Shown: piece after piece, positions 26,101 to 34,607 of the stretch | Position numbering within the stretch: the stretch's first letter is position 1 | Layout: the number at the start of each line of letters is the position of its first letter | Source of the DNA: Halochromatium roseum | GTDB taxonomy: Bacteria; Pseudomonadota; Gammaproteobacteria; Chromatiales; Chromatiaceae | DNA: 64,000 bases | Assembly: GCF_016653315.1 (NCBI RefSeq) | Contig: NZ_NHSH01000057.1 | Coordinates: forward strand, 261,882-325,881 | Direction: 5' to 3' | Program-made: the position numbers and the translations under genes | Notes under the pieces: model-generated | Seen by the model: the letters and a program-made list of their open reading frames with translations, nothing else | What the model was told of the DNA's origin: nothing | Database searches by the model: none

Positions 26101-27986
26101 AACAGATCGAGCAGGATCTGGCCGAATACATGCGCCAGCTCGAGAAGCTGGTTGATCTCAGCAGCCGCTCCCTGGCCTTCGATGAGGAGGTTCCGGCCTT
26201 GCTGGCCTTGGGCTGCGATGGATTGCAGATGACAGGTGGCGAGCTTGGACAGATCAACGGCGACATCGACTATCTGTCACAGGCGCAGCATGTCGCCAAG
26301 GACGCTCAGGGGCTGCAGCCACCGACCATCGGCATCGACCGCGAGCTGTTGACCAAGAGTCGTACCGAGCCTGGCATCCCGCAGCTGATCAGTGCTGATC
26401 AGTTGCCAACCCACTACCACCAGGCGGGCTGGCAAAGCGCCCTCTTGCTCGCCCTGCCCTGGAGCACGCCCGATGGTCAAGACGAGACGCTCGCGCTCAG
26501 CTTCTGGTCGCAACAACCGATCTCGATCCTGTCCAGCCTCGATCGGGAGCTGATTCGGCTGATCGGTCAACGCCTGGTGGCACTGCTGTTCAAGGAGCAT
26601 GTGCAACAGGTCATGATCATCGCCAAGGAGCGGGAGACCATCGGTCACCTGGCGAGCGGCATCGCACACGACTTCAACAATCTGCTAGGCGTCATCGATG
26701 GCAACCTACGCTACCTGCAGTCCTCGCTCGATCAACTGCCGCGGCATCCGGAGATCAATGAATTCAGCGAGATCATCGATGAGACCCTGAGCGCCCTGGG
26801 GCATGCCACGGTGATCACCTCCGGCATGCTCTCGCTCAGCCGTGCCGGGGGCATTCGCATCACGCCCACGCTGCTCGAACCAGCGATCAATGAGCTCACC
26901 CGCATCCTCGAGCAGGTGCTGCCCGCGCGCATCAAGCTGGTGCTCTCGATTGAACCCGGCATCAGCGCCGTGACCAATGCCGCCTTCCTGCAGTCAGCGC
27001 TTCTCAACCTGGCGCTCAATGCCCGCGATGCGATGCCAGACGAGGGCCAACTGAGCATTCGGGCGCGGACGCGCGCCTGGCGTGGTGATCAGCCCCTAGC
27101 CGCTGGTCAGCTGCCGCCCGGCGACTACGTCGAGTTGCGCGTTGCCGATACCGGCTGCGGCATGACCAACGCGACGCTGCGGCGGCTGTTTGAGCCCCTG
27201 TTCTCGACCAAGGCCAAACAACGCGGCCATGGCCTCGGCATGTTCATGGTGCAGGAATTCGTGCTCCGCTCGGGCGCCGGTCTGGCGGTGGAGTCAACAC
27301 CAGGGCAAGGATCAGTCTTTCGACTGCTCTTGCCATCCGCGCAGCCAGCCGAGGACGAGCCAGCGGCACGGCCACAAACAGCGATAGCGGGTCAGCCCGA
27401 GCCGGAGCTGGAGCTGGATCTGGAGTCTGCGCCCAATTTGGATCTAGCGCGCGAGCCCGAGCGAGCGCGAGAGCAGATGCCCCAGCAAGCGCAAGAGCCT
27501 CGGCTAAAACCTCAGCCAGAGCCCCCGTCAGAGCCTCTATCAGAGCCTGGACAGGTTCTGGAGCAGGTACCCGGGCAAGTACCGAGTCAGGTATCGGAGC
27601 AGGAACAGGCGCCGGAAGACAATGGGCAGATGCGGGTGTTGGTGGTCGATGACGACCCCAGAGTACGCGAGACCGTTTGCCGGTTGCTGCGCAGCATCGG
27701 CGTCATTGCCGAAGACGCCGAAGACGCCGCGGCCTGCCTCCAGCGACTCAACCTGAAGCCTGGATTCGACCTCGTCCTGACCGATCTTGCGATGCCGAAG
27801 ATGGACGGCGCCGAGCTCTATGCGGCGATTGTCGCGCGTGATCCCGAGCAACAGGTCATCCTGATGAGCGGACAGGACGCAGCCCAGTTTGGCGTCGATC
27901 AACTCACGCCCAAACCCCTGGTGCTACGCAAGCCCATCGTCCTTGATCAGCTCCGCCAGGCGCTCCATGGAACATCCTTGGCCTGA
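23184..27986 (+). CDS. Giant hybrid histidine kinase with C-terminal receiver, copy B
   Basis: A 1600-residue paralogue of the kinase at 16901-21106 with the same order: membrane sensor (GNHYNLSLFFGVHIIFGSVA), HAMP, PAS, GAF, PAS, PAS, H-box GIAHDFNNLL (His1162) and HATPase (NLALNARDAM, DTGCGM, FEPLFSTK, GHGLGMFMV). Beyond the point where copy A ends, it has a linker of about 95 residues rich in Pro, Glu and Gln (1385-1480) and a receiver domain (VLVVDDDPRV, Asp1534 in LTDLAMPKMDG, Lys in LRKPIVL). It is thus a hybrid kinase that can pass phosphate internally. No Hpt protein is encoded nearby. It is coupled to REC-EAL copy B. Confidence 0.88.
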   Translation: MIRVRSLTALRRFGLLLGLLALAVVGNHYNLSLFFGVHIIFGSVAVWLALAWLGLPAALLVAAASGLYTYVLWDHPYAILIFFAEALAVGGVDLLMRRRGREPPPLLWLVSLYWLLIGAPLVVLFYRYAIQMPVTQVVLIAIKQPLNGILNAAMAQLILLGIALVGRRSLALSLRQLLFSLLLTAMLLPVIGLMTWQNQNARANIEADLRDRLLWFAELARRELMHEDQTAEQLTELQEILAARLPDPKSPNITLLPATAQQAVTLVPSKVEGLLLRLPEQRYPAHMERWRAARYQVAIPMSAAATGDWLAIEVSTTLVIDQLHARIVRLLGALLTVIAFSALFAERLSTLLTRPLERLIETATAIPNRITAAQSLEPMKPAPVREIERLARAIERMGNQLAESFVKLQKERDALKLQRERYQLVIDNLEDLIVRTDRDGRLEFVSPSYCKLFGHCEEELLGQDILSPRLPKEPEAKRAIIEALRQPPYMHLSEHYVSTRRGWRWLQWVDRAVLDHNDAISSIVSLGRDITERKLAELDLIQREAIERELLEIATAFVLKRDEQLAELIDEVLEWVGLFTRSDRTYLFQLEARGTRLSNTHEWCGAGIEPMINHLQDLNADDFSALMQHMYCGEPVVVPRVADLGEDWAEERKILEFQGIQSVLLVPLMAGGTLSGFIGFDAVFAPRDWLATEVRFLQVVANLMVGAFDRSRIHQALVESQARYDQVARQSRSVAWEIDASGRYTYISPIIEDLIGYQPEQLVGKYYFYDLFPAAERERLKAVGMAYLARGRPCHDLVNVLQHSDGSLVWVNTNGLPIIDEQGKPQGYRGIDIDISARHRAEQQLRDSEARLSAIFNQAPIGIATADQQARITLANQAMGALVAGKPETLIGVQLETLTHPDDRAQERQLYQELISGQRSRYRITKRLLSTDAEVVWVDMRMVLIPQEEGQPPLPLAMFEDITEVQLETERRKQIEQDLAEYMRQLEKLVDLSSRSLAFDEEVPALLALGCDGLQMTGGELGQINGDIDYLSQAQHVAKDAQGLQPPTIGIDRELLTKSRTEPGIPQLISADQLPTHYHQAGWQSALLLALPWSTPDGQDETLALSFWSQQPISILSSLDRELIRLIGQRLVALLFKEHVQQVMIIAKERETIGHLASGIAHDFNNLLGVIDGNLRYLQSSLDQLPRHPEINEFSEIIDETLSALGHATVITSGMLSLSRAGGIRITPTLLEPAINELTRILEQVLPARIKLVLSIEPGISAVTNAAFLQSALLNLALNARDAMPDEGQLSIRARTRAWRGDQPLAAGQLPPGDYVELRVADTGCGMTNATLRRLFEPLFSTKAKQRGHGLGMFMVQEFVLRSGAGLAVESTPGQGSVFRLLLPSAQPAEDEPAARPQTAIAGQPEPELELDLESAPNLDLAREPERAREQMPQQAQEPRLKPQPEPPSEPLSEPGQVLEQVPGQVPSQVSEQEQAPEDNGQMRVLVVDDDPRVRETVCRLLRSIGVIAEDAEDAAACLQRLNLKPGFDLVLTDLAMPKMDGAELYAAIVARDPEQQVILMSGQDAAQFGVDQLTPKPLVLRKPIVLDQLRQALHGTSLA

Positions 27987-28075
27987 TCAACGCTCAATGA
28001 TTTCGGAAGACTCCAGATCCAGAACACTACCTGACTCTTTACAACGGCTGCAGGCTTGTCAAGCACCCAGAAGCG

Positions 28076-28098
28076 GCTAAGATAGCCACATTAGCTAA
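28076..28098. promoter_or_regulatory. Candidate relic operator of a Phd/YefM-type module
   Basis: Two short palindromes, GCTA-AGA-TAGC and TTAGCTAA, sit side by side about 17-39 bases before the remnant antitoxin start. Paired palindromes of this kind are typical of autoregulated toxin-antitoxin promoters. The assignment rests on form and position only. Confidence 0.3.
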
Positions 28099-28114
28099 CC
28101 CACGAGAGCCTGTC

Positions 28115-28183
28115 ATGATCACTGTTACATCTGTTGAGGCACAGAGACAGATCCAGACCTCGGAGTCCAGACCTCGGAGATAA
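28115..28183 (+). pseudogene. Phd/YefM-family antitoxin remnant
   Basis: A 22-codon frame reading MITVTSVEAQRQIQTSESRP and ending in TAA. The first 12 residues match the conserved start of Phd/YefM-type antitoxins (MITVTSVEAQ...FG.LL), then the similarity stops abruptly. The frame runs into a tandem 14-bp duplication, and no toxin gene follows. It reads as the broken front end of a lost toxin-antitoxin module at the junction between the kinase operon and the minus-strand envelope genes. At this length, chance resemblance cannot be fully excluded. Confidence 0.5.
28152..28179. repeat. Tandem 14-bp direct duplication
   Basis: TCCAGACCTCGGAG occurs twice back to back (28152-28165 and 28166-28179) at the breakpoint of the antitoxin remnant. 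It is a scar of slippage or of end-joining during deletion. Confidence 0.85.
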
Positions 28184-28203
28184 CAGCTGGCAAAAACATC
28201 GCC

Positions 28204-29160
28204 TCATTGCGGGCCTTGCCCTTGGTCGCTGAACCTTGGGCCGAACAGCGGGATCAACAGGGCGGCGCATCCAAGGAGAAGCGTCGTGCCGAGCAAGAAC
28301 AGGTGCAGATTCACGGCCCCGGCAAGTGCTTCAGCTGGCGCAACACCGAGCGGCACCATCGCCGCCACCGCCGCAAACTCAAACGAGCCACTGCCAGCAA
28401 TCCCATGCAACGGCAGTACCGTCGATAACTCCGCCCCCATCACCCCCAGCAACACCTGCCAGAGCGCGGCCGGCACGAAATGGCCTAGGATCAACGCAAA
28501 GCCTAGGAACTTCAGGCTCCAGGATAACGCCGTCCAGAGATAGAGCCAGAGCACCCGCGGTGCATCCCGGGGCGCCGAGCGAGCGACCAGATCCAGCAAG
28601 CCGCGGAGACGAGACTCGCCCCCCGCAGCCGCGAGCGGTAAACGCGCGACCCACCAGAACAGCGGTAACACAACCAGCCAACCCAAAACCAGCAACAGCC
28701 ACCAACCACTAGGCGCTCGCATCCAAAGCACAACAAGACCGATTAGCCCAAGAAAGTGCAGGTCAAGCAACCGAATCCAGACCAGCGACGCCCCAGCCGA
28801 CAAAAACCCCTCGCCGAAATAGCGCTGCATCAGCCAAGGAAACACCAGCTCCCCAGCCCGCATCGGCAGCAGATTATTCGCCGTGTTATGCAGCACCGAG
28901 AGCCGCAACACCGCCAGAAAATCCCCCGGTCCCGCCAGCAACTCCGAGAAATAGGCCCGCACCCGGACCGCCCGCAGCAGATAGCTCATCGCCGTCAACA
29001 CAAACGCCCCAACCAGCACCGATAACGGCAAGGTCGCCCAAGGCGCCAAGACGATCGACCAGCCGAGCGTGGCCTCGACCACAACCAGCACCAAGGCCAG
29101 CAGCACAGTACCGAGAAGCCAATCCCGAGGCCGCCCAAGCCCTGGCATCCTAACACTCAT
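28204..29160 (-). CDS. Lysylphosphatidylglycerol synthase TM-region-like integral membrane protein (UPF0104)
   Basis: The 318 residues have about eight hydrophobic helices. LSVLHNTANNLLPMRAGELVFP and the later glycine-rich LPLHGIAGSGSFE are hallmark segments of the UPF0104/LPG_synthase_TM family (AglD/MprF transmembrane part). The soluble aminoacyl-transferase half of MprF is absent, as in most members. The function is probably lipid or polyprenyl-phosphate-linked flipping or transfer. Its ATG overlaps the stop of the lipid acyltransferase gene (ATGA), suggesting joint work on envelope lipids. Confidence 0.78.
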   Translation of the reverse strand: MSVRMPGLGRPRDWLLGTVLLALVLVVVEATLGWSIVLAPWATLPLSVLVGAFVLTAMSYLLRAVRVRAYFSELLAGPGDFLAVLRLSVLHNTANNLLPMRAGELVFPWLMQRYFGEGFLSAGASLVWIRLLDLHFLGLIGLVVLWMRAPSGWWLLLVLGWLVVLPLFWWVARLPLAAAGGESRLRGLLDLVARSAPRDAPRVLWLYLWTALSWSLKFLGFALILGHFVPAALWQVLLGVMGAELSTVLPLHGIAGSGSFEFAAVAAMVPLGVAPAEALAGAVNLHLFLLGTTLLLGCAALLIPLFGPRFSDQGQGPQ

Positions 29161-30086
29161 CGACGCTGACGCCGCCGCACCGGATAGATCGGCTCCGCCC
29201 CCTCAGGCCGCGTCTTAAACCGCCGATGCACCCAAAAATACTGCGCTGGCATGGTCCGCAGCCGCGCTTCGATCACCTGATTCATCCGCGCCGTATCCAC
29301 CTCGGCATCACCACTGGGAAAATCCGCGATCGGCGGATCGAAACAGAGCTCCAACCCCTCGCCGCGCGGCAAAAACCGAGCAAAGGTCGGTATCACCACC
29401 GCCCCCGCCAACCGCGCAATCCGACCCAAGGTCGGCACTGTCGCCGCCGGCACACCGCAGAAAGAAACAAACACCCCGCGCCGCCGACCCGGGTCCTGAT
29501 CCGGCAGATAGAAAAACGGCACCCCCGACTTCAGCGTCCGGATCAGCCCGCGCAAATCATCCTGGCGTTCGACCGGAATCGCCCCAAAGCGGGTGCGCGC
29601 ATGCCGCACCTGCGCATCGATCACCGGATCACGGATGCGCTGGTACATGTATATGCCAGAATGCACCAAGGCCGTGAAGGCAGTGCCGCCCAGCTCTAGG
29701 CCGACGAAATGCGGCACCAGCACGATCACCGGCCGCCCCGCCTCGAGATAGGTATCGATCCGCTCGCGATGACGCAACCGCACGATCCGCGCAAGACGCC
29801 GCGGCGATGCCGACCAGCTCAGTCCTTGACAGACCGCGGCCAGGCCCAACCAGCCGAAATGCTCGCGCACCAACTGCTCGCGCTCCCATGGCTCGAGCTC
29901 AGGCAGACAGATCGATAGATTGATGCGCGCGACCCGACGTCGGTCCCACGCGAGCTGGTAGCCGATCCAGCCCAGCCCTTGCCCCAATCGGGCCTGGAGT
30001 CGGAACGGCAACAACGCGAGCAACTTGAACAGGCCAACCAAGGCCCAGCTCGGCCAGTGACCTGGAGTCCAAAGCCGCTCCGTCAT
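29157..30086 (-). CDS. LpxL/HtrB-like lysophospholipid acyltransferase
   Basis: A 309-residue protein of the lipid A biosynthesis acyltransferase family. It has an N-terminal hydrophobic anchor (residues 15-45), the catalytic HX4E motif as HFVGLE near residue 125, GAIPVERQDDLRGLI, FFYLPDQDPGRR and, at the end, MPAQYFWVHRRFKTRPEGAE, a strong family signature. It transfers an acyl chain to lipid A precursors or related lipids on the inner-membrane cytoplasmic face. It is the first gene of a two-gene coupled unit with the UPF0104 protein. Which LpxL/LpxM position it acylates cannot be read here. Confidence 0.9.
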   Translation of the reverse strand: MTERLWTPGHWPSWALVGLFKLLALLPFRLQARLGQGLGWIGYQLAWDRRRVARINLSICLPELEPWEREQLVREHFGWLGLAAVCQGLSWSASPRRLARIVRLRHRERIDTYLEAGRPVIVLVPHFVGLELGGTAFTALVHSGIYMYQRIRDPVIDAQVRHARTRFGAIPVERQDDLRGLIRTLKSGVPFFYLPDQDPGRRRGVFVSFCGVPAATVPTLGRIARLAGAVVIPTFARFLPRGEGLELCFDPPIADFPSGDAEVDTARMNQVIEARLRTMPAQYFWVHRRFKTRPEGAEPIYPVRRRQRR

Positions 30087-30122
30087 GGACGTTGACTGAC
30101 TGGCATCGAGTACAGGGAGTGT

Positions 30123-33100
30123 TCAGTTCTCGAACTTGTAGAAGAGATCGAATCCCTGCGCATCCCCGGTCTCACTTTGTAACTGGATGCGCTTGGTCAG
30201 GTCGTAGCGCATCTTGATGCTGTCCGACTGCTCGCCGAGGCTGGTGTCGTACTCCATGTAGAGCTTCGGGGCGATATAGGTACCGACCGACACCGAGCGG
30301 TCGTCTGTTCTGCCGCCGCGCTTCGGGGGAATGCCAGTGACGAGATAACTGGTGATCTCGGATTGCGACATGTTCGGATCGGACTCCGAGAAGAAGGCGA
30401 GCTTCGGATTGCGCAGCGTGCCCAGCACGCGAACACCAGCGGTGATATCGCCACCCTGACGCTGGGCATTGAGGATGATGCCGGGATTATCCAACGGGGT
30501 ATTGGCGAACAACACGATGCCTTTCTCGATGACCAGCGGTTCGCCCACCGAGGTCAAGATCCCAAGCCCGGGCAGCGAGACCCGATAGCTGCCATCGATC
30601 ACCTGCAACTCACCACTGCCGAGCAACTGCTTGCCCGGTTGTTGGGTGACCCGCAACTGCCCTTGCAACAGACCGCGGAGTCCGAACGCCTCCACCAGGA
30701 CCTGGTCGCCGAGCTTGGCCAGAACGTCGATACTGATCGGTAATCCGGTCTCCTGAGTCGTTTCCTCCAGCACCACATCCGGCGACGGCTGCACCGCACC
30801 GGCTGGAATCGTGCGTGGCATGATGTTCGCCGTCGGCACGCTCAGCTCGCCGCGCAGGGCGCCGCCGCCGAGGCCGAATCCGGCATCCATGTCTAACGAC
30901 ACGATGGCCATGTACTCCTTGGTGTTCGCAACCTTGAGCTGGTCGCCCTTGAGCTTCACGGCGAGGTTTGGCTCCGGCGACCCGATGCCCGTTGCGTTGC
31001 CTTCGATGCTCAACTGGCCGCCACCCACCAAGGCACCACCGCTGAGCCGCATCGCATCCGCGCTCTCGCTTTGCAGCGTCAGATTGAGGTCAGCCATCTC
31101 GAGGCCGATCGAGGGCACATTGAGCGCCAGATCGCGGACCGCGAGGTTGCCCTGAATCGCCGGCTGAGTGAGCCGGCCGCCGAGCCGGAGATCGCCGTCG
31201 ATCCGGCCTGCGGTATCGCTGACGTCTGGAGCAAGCTTGGCGAAGCGATCCAAGCTGTCGACATCGATGCGGATACGCCCGGTCAGTGGCTGGCTGTCGA
31301 CACGGCTGAGCCGGAAGCCCGGCAGCCCGACCTCAGCATTGATCTGCCCGGCGTTCTCGACCGGGAGCGCGAAGCTGGCATCGATGCCATTCGCACCCGC
31401 GCGGACATCGAGTCGGGTGCCCGTGAACACCAAGGTCTCGCTGGCCCGCGGCAGCACGATCTCGACGCCACCTTCTGGCACGCGCAACTCGGCAGTCCCG
31501 GTGAGCAGATCGCCTTGGCCTTGGAAGTCAGCCTTCGCGGTCAGGTAGCCGGTCAGCGAAGCGGTATCCGGGGTGACGGCATCCAGCAGATCGAAGCCGA
31601 GTCGCTGTAGATCGAGCGAGACCGAGAAGCGACCGGCTTCAGGCTGCTTAAACGCCAGGCAGCCCTTGGTCGAGCCAGCATTACCGATGCAGACTGGGCC
31701 GGCCTCGACCGTGCCTGCGGCGACACTGAAGGGTGCGGCCTGCTGCAGCGCCCAATCGTCATCGTCTTGCGTCAGCAGCGACAGCCGGGTCAGCCTGCCG
31801 CGATAGGCACCAGCCTCCCCAAGACCAGCATCAAGCGTCAGCCCAAGGCTGAGCGGCTCGCTCTTTAGCTCAGCGCTCAGCTGGTGGGCCTGGGTGCGGC
31901 CCTGACCTCGCACCTGCAGCACCTCGAAGCGCTGCGGTCCAACGATCAGGTTGCTGCCATCGATGTTGAGCTGCAGCGCACTGTCCGGCGCCAGCCCCAG
32001 CTCGACCTTGGCGTCAACGCGCTCGATCCCCTGTCCACTCATTTCGATATCGCGACCGTTGAGAGCAAGACTGATCTTAGGAGCCTCAAGACTGCCGGCG
32101 ACCTTGCCCTCAGCCTTGAGACTGCCGCTGAGTTCCGGCAACAGCGCGACGAGACTGGGTGAATTGAAGGCGTAGCGCAGATCGAGCTGCTCCTCGACAC
32201 GGCCGTTGACGCTGAGCCGGGTATCGCCGGAGCTGGCTTCGAGCGTGCGAACCATGACGGCCTTGTCCTGCATCGCCACATCCGCTCGCAGGGCCACCGG
32301 ATAGCCGCGCAGTTGACCGCCAAAATCGCTCACACTGGCACTCATGTCGATGCCAGTCTCGGCCATCGAGCCCTGGCTCTGCAGTCGACCACCGAGGCGA
32401 CCCGGCCAATCAACGAGGGCCTGGCCAGGGTCGAGATCAGCCAGGGTGAGCGCTGCATTCCAGCCGATTGCCGGCGCCCATCTGAACTCGCCGCTGCCAT
32501 CGATACGCCCGCCGATGACCTCGATGGCGAGCCTCTCGAGCATCGCTGAGGTGGAGGTCCCAACACCCGCCAGATCGATGCGGGTGGGCGGATAATCGGC
32601 AAGCGCCGCATCGCCTTTGAGGCTGAAGTCGAAACCCTTTTCGAGCCCACCGGCGGTCTTGGCGATGAGCCCGACACGGCCATCGAGCCCTGGATATTGA
32701 CTGCCAGGGTTGAGATCACGCGCCTCGAGACTGAATTGCCAGTGCATCGCTGGCGACCAAGTCGCTTCACCGTTGCCGTTGATCACGCCACCCAAGGTCT
32801 CGATGCTGAACTCCCGAATCAGCGCATCGGTCGTGCTGCCGGTGCCCGTCAGATTGACCAGGGCATCGGGATAGGCGCTCAACGCCGTATCGAGGCTCAG
32901 ATTGTAGCTAAAGCCCTCCTTGAGACCGCCGCGGGTATCGGCTTTGAGGCCGATGCGACCATCCAGGTCCGGCCACTGCTGACCTGGGTCGAGATCTTTT
33001 GCGGTCAGCGCCAGATCCCAAGCCAGCTCCGGAGACCAGCCAAGCTGCCCCTTGCCGCTGATCAGACCACTCAGCGTCTTGAGCGTCAGCTCGAGCAGAT

Positions 33101-34607
33101 CGGTGCTCGTCTGATTGCCAGTGCCGACCAAGGCCAGGTCGGTCTCGGGGATCTGTGGCCCGAAGGCCTGTAAATTAACCCGATACTCATAGTTGTCGAG
33201 CCCACCCTCAGCCGCCACGACGCCTTGAGGTGACTGCGCAATGGGCTCGCCCGCCAAAGGCCAGCGCAGCCGTTCCCACAGCGCTTCGAGCTTGAACGTC
33301 GGCACGTTCGGGCTGGTATCCAAGCGGCCCGTGACATCGACACGGGCGCCGAGACCTGCGTCGCCTGACGAGGCCTGTCCCGCCTGGGTCGAGTCCGCCG
33401 CTGTGTTGGTGGTGGGCGACTCGGTCAGTTGCAGCCGGTTGATGGTCAACACCTGCGAGGCCCATGCGAGATCGAGATCGGCCGCCAGGTGCCCCATCTC
33501 GATGACCTCCGGGGCAGCGCCGCTGAGGCTGCCGGTCACCGAGGCTTGCTCGAGATCGCCTTGCGTCTTTAGCTGCGCCTGCAGATTGATGGGCGGTGCC
33601 TCGGCGACGAGCTGCGGCAGGTCGACCGCCTTGAGATCGATCTCGGCTTGCCAGCTCGGCGCCTTCAGCACCTGCTTGACCTGCGCCTGTAAGCTCGCGG
33701 TGACCGAGCCGCTGATGCGATGCGAGATCAGCAACGCATCCAGGTCACCCGTGATCTGACCTTCACCGGCGATTGACAATGCCGGTGCCTGTTGGAAACG
33801 CCAATCGAGGCTGAAGCTGATTGGATAAGCGCCATCAAGCTGTACTTGGCCCGTTGCACGGGCGTGCGCCACAGGTTGTGACAGCTCGGCTGTCAGCGTT
33901 CTGAGATCAACGGTATCGCCAGTCGCGGTGGCTGAGAGCTCCGCGCGTGTCAGCTCGATGGCCGACTCGGCCGTCGAACCGGCCTGCCGGTAGCTGAGCC
34001 GCTCAATCAACAGCTGGTCGATGTCGACACCGATCGGCAGCCGAACCGAAGGCAGCTCGAACGGCTCACTTGGCTTGTCCTCGGCGGCCGGCTCAGTCAC
34101 CAGGCTAATATCGCTGCCCTTCAGCTGCTGAACCCGCAGCGTACCCGTAAATAAGGCACCCGGACTCCAGTCCAGCAGCAAGGCGTCAACCGACGCTTGC
34201 AGCCCGGGTAGGTTTAAGGCGAAGCCTTCGAGTTCTAGCCGGCCGAGCACCCGCCCTTCGACGCGCTCGACCTTCAGCAATCCCGGCATCAGATCGTCGG
34301 TCACGGCGAACAGCGTGCGCAGACCGGTCTGCGTGCCAAACACAAAGACCAGCAGCAGCACGACAAGGGTCAGCGTGACAACGATCAGGCTCCCGATCCA
34401 GCGCAGCGGCCGAAATCGTCGGCGGTTAGCTTGGTTTGATTGCTCAGGTTTCGAACCGGCTGGCGCGGTGCCAGGCTCGGCGCCAGCTTGGGCTTTGGTT
34501 TGAGCGCCAGCTTGAATGCTGGCTTGAGCCTCAGCGTGGCCGCCAGCCAGGTCGCTAGCTTCGCTCGCCAAGGCGCTGGGATCTGGGGCTGTCTCGGTCC
34601 CGCTCAC
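30123..34607 (-). CDS. tamB: TamB, translocation and assembly module inner-membrane protein
   Basis: A 1494-residue protein. The N-terminal 75 residues are cytoplasmic and rich in Ala, Gln and Glu, followed by one TM (about 76-98, WIGSLIVVTLTLVVLLLVFV). The long periplasmic beta-taco region contains repeated blocks (GQWPDLDGRIGL, GSQYPGLDGRVGL) and ends in the conserved DUF490 domain (SDPNMSQSEITSYLVTGIPP, RIQLQSETG, DLFYKFEN). TamB works with TamA in outer-membrane protein insertion and in phospholipid transport between membranes. Its GTG start overlaps the TGA of tamA (GTGA), the usual tamA-tamB order. The length is somewhat above the ~1260 residues of E. coli TamB. Confidence 0.95.
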   Translation of the reverse strand: MSGTETAPDPSALASEASDLAGGHAEAQASIQAGAQTKAQAGAEPGTAPAGSKPEQSNQANRRRFRPLRWIGSLIVVTLTLVVLLLVFVFGTQTGLRTLFAVTDDLMPGLLKVERVEGRVLGRLELEGFALNLPGLQASVDALLLDWSPGALFTGTLRVQQLKGSDISLVTEPAAEDKPSEPFELPSVRLPIGVDIDQLLIERLSYRQAGSTAESAIELTRAELSATATGDTVDLRTLTAELSQPVAHARATGQVQLDGAYPISFSLDWRFQQAPALSIAGEGQITGDLDALLISHRISGSVTASLQAQVKQVLKAPSWQAEIDLKAVDLPQLVAEAPPINLQAQLKTQGDLEQASVTGSLSGAAPEVIEMGHLAADLDLAWASQVLTINRLQLTESPTTNTAADSTQAGQASSGDAGLGARVDVTGRLDTSPNVPTFKLEALWERLRWPLAGEPIAQSPQGVVAAEGGLDNYEYRVNLQAFGPQIPETDLALVGTGNQTSTDLLELTLKTLSGLISGKGQLGWSPELAWDLALTAKDLDPGQQWPDLDGRIGLKADTRGGLKEGFSYNLSLDTALSAYPDALVNLTGTGSTTDALIREFSIETLGGVINGNGEATWSPAMHWQFSLEARDLNPGSQYPGLDGRVGLIAKTAGGLEKGFDFSLKGDAALADYPPTRIDLAGVGTSTSAMLERLAIEVIGGRIDGSGEFRWAPAIGWNAALTLADLDPGQALVDWPGRLGGRLQSQGSMAETGIDMSASVSDFGGQLRGYPVALRADVAMQDKAVMVRTLEASSGDTRLSVNGRVEEQLDLRYAFNSPSLVALLPELSGSLKAEGKVAGSLEAPKISLALNGRDIEMSGQGIERVDAKVELGLAPDSALQLNIDGSNLIVGPQRFEVLQVRGQGRTQAHQLSAELKSEPLSLGLTLDAGLGEAGAYRGRLTRLSLLTQDDDDWALQQAAPFSVAAGTVEAGPVCIGNAGSTKGCLAFKQPEAGRFSVSLDLQRLGFDLLDAVTPDTASLTGYLTAKADFQGQGDLLTGTAELRVPEGGVEIVLPRASETLVFTGTRLDVRAGANGIDASFALPVENAGQINAEVGLPGFRLSRVDSQPLTGRIRIDVDSLDRFAKLAPDVSDTAGRIDGDLRLGGRLTQPAIQGNLAVRDLALNVPSIGLEMADLNLTLQSESADAMRLSGGALVGGGQLSIEGNATGIGSPEPNLAVKLKGDQLKVANTKEYMAIVSLDMDAGFGLGGGALRGELSVPTANIMPRTIPAGAVQPSPDVVLEETTQETGLPISIDVLAKLGDQVLVEAFGLRGLLQGQLRVTQQPGKQLLGSGELQVIDGSYRVSLPGLGILTSVGEPLVIEKGIVLFANTPLDNPGIILNAQRQGGDITAGVRVLGTLRNPKLAFFSESDPNMSQSEITSYLVTGIPPKRGGRTDDRSVSVGTYIAPKLYMEYDTSLGEQSDSIKMRYDLTKRIQLQSETGDAQGFDLFYKFEN

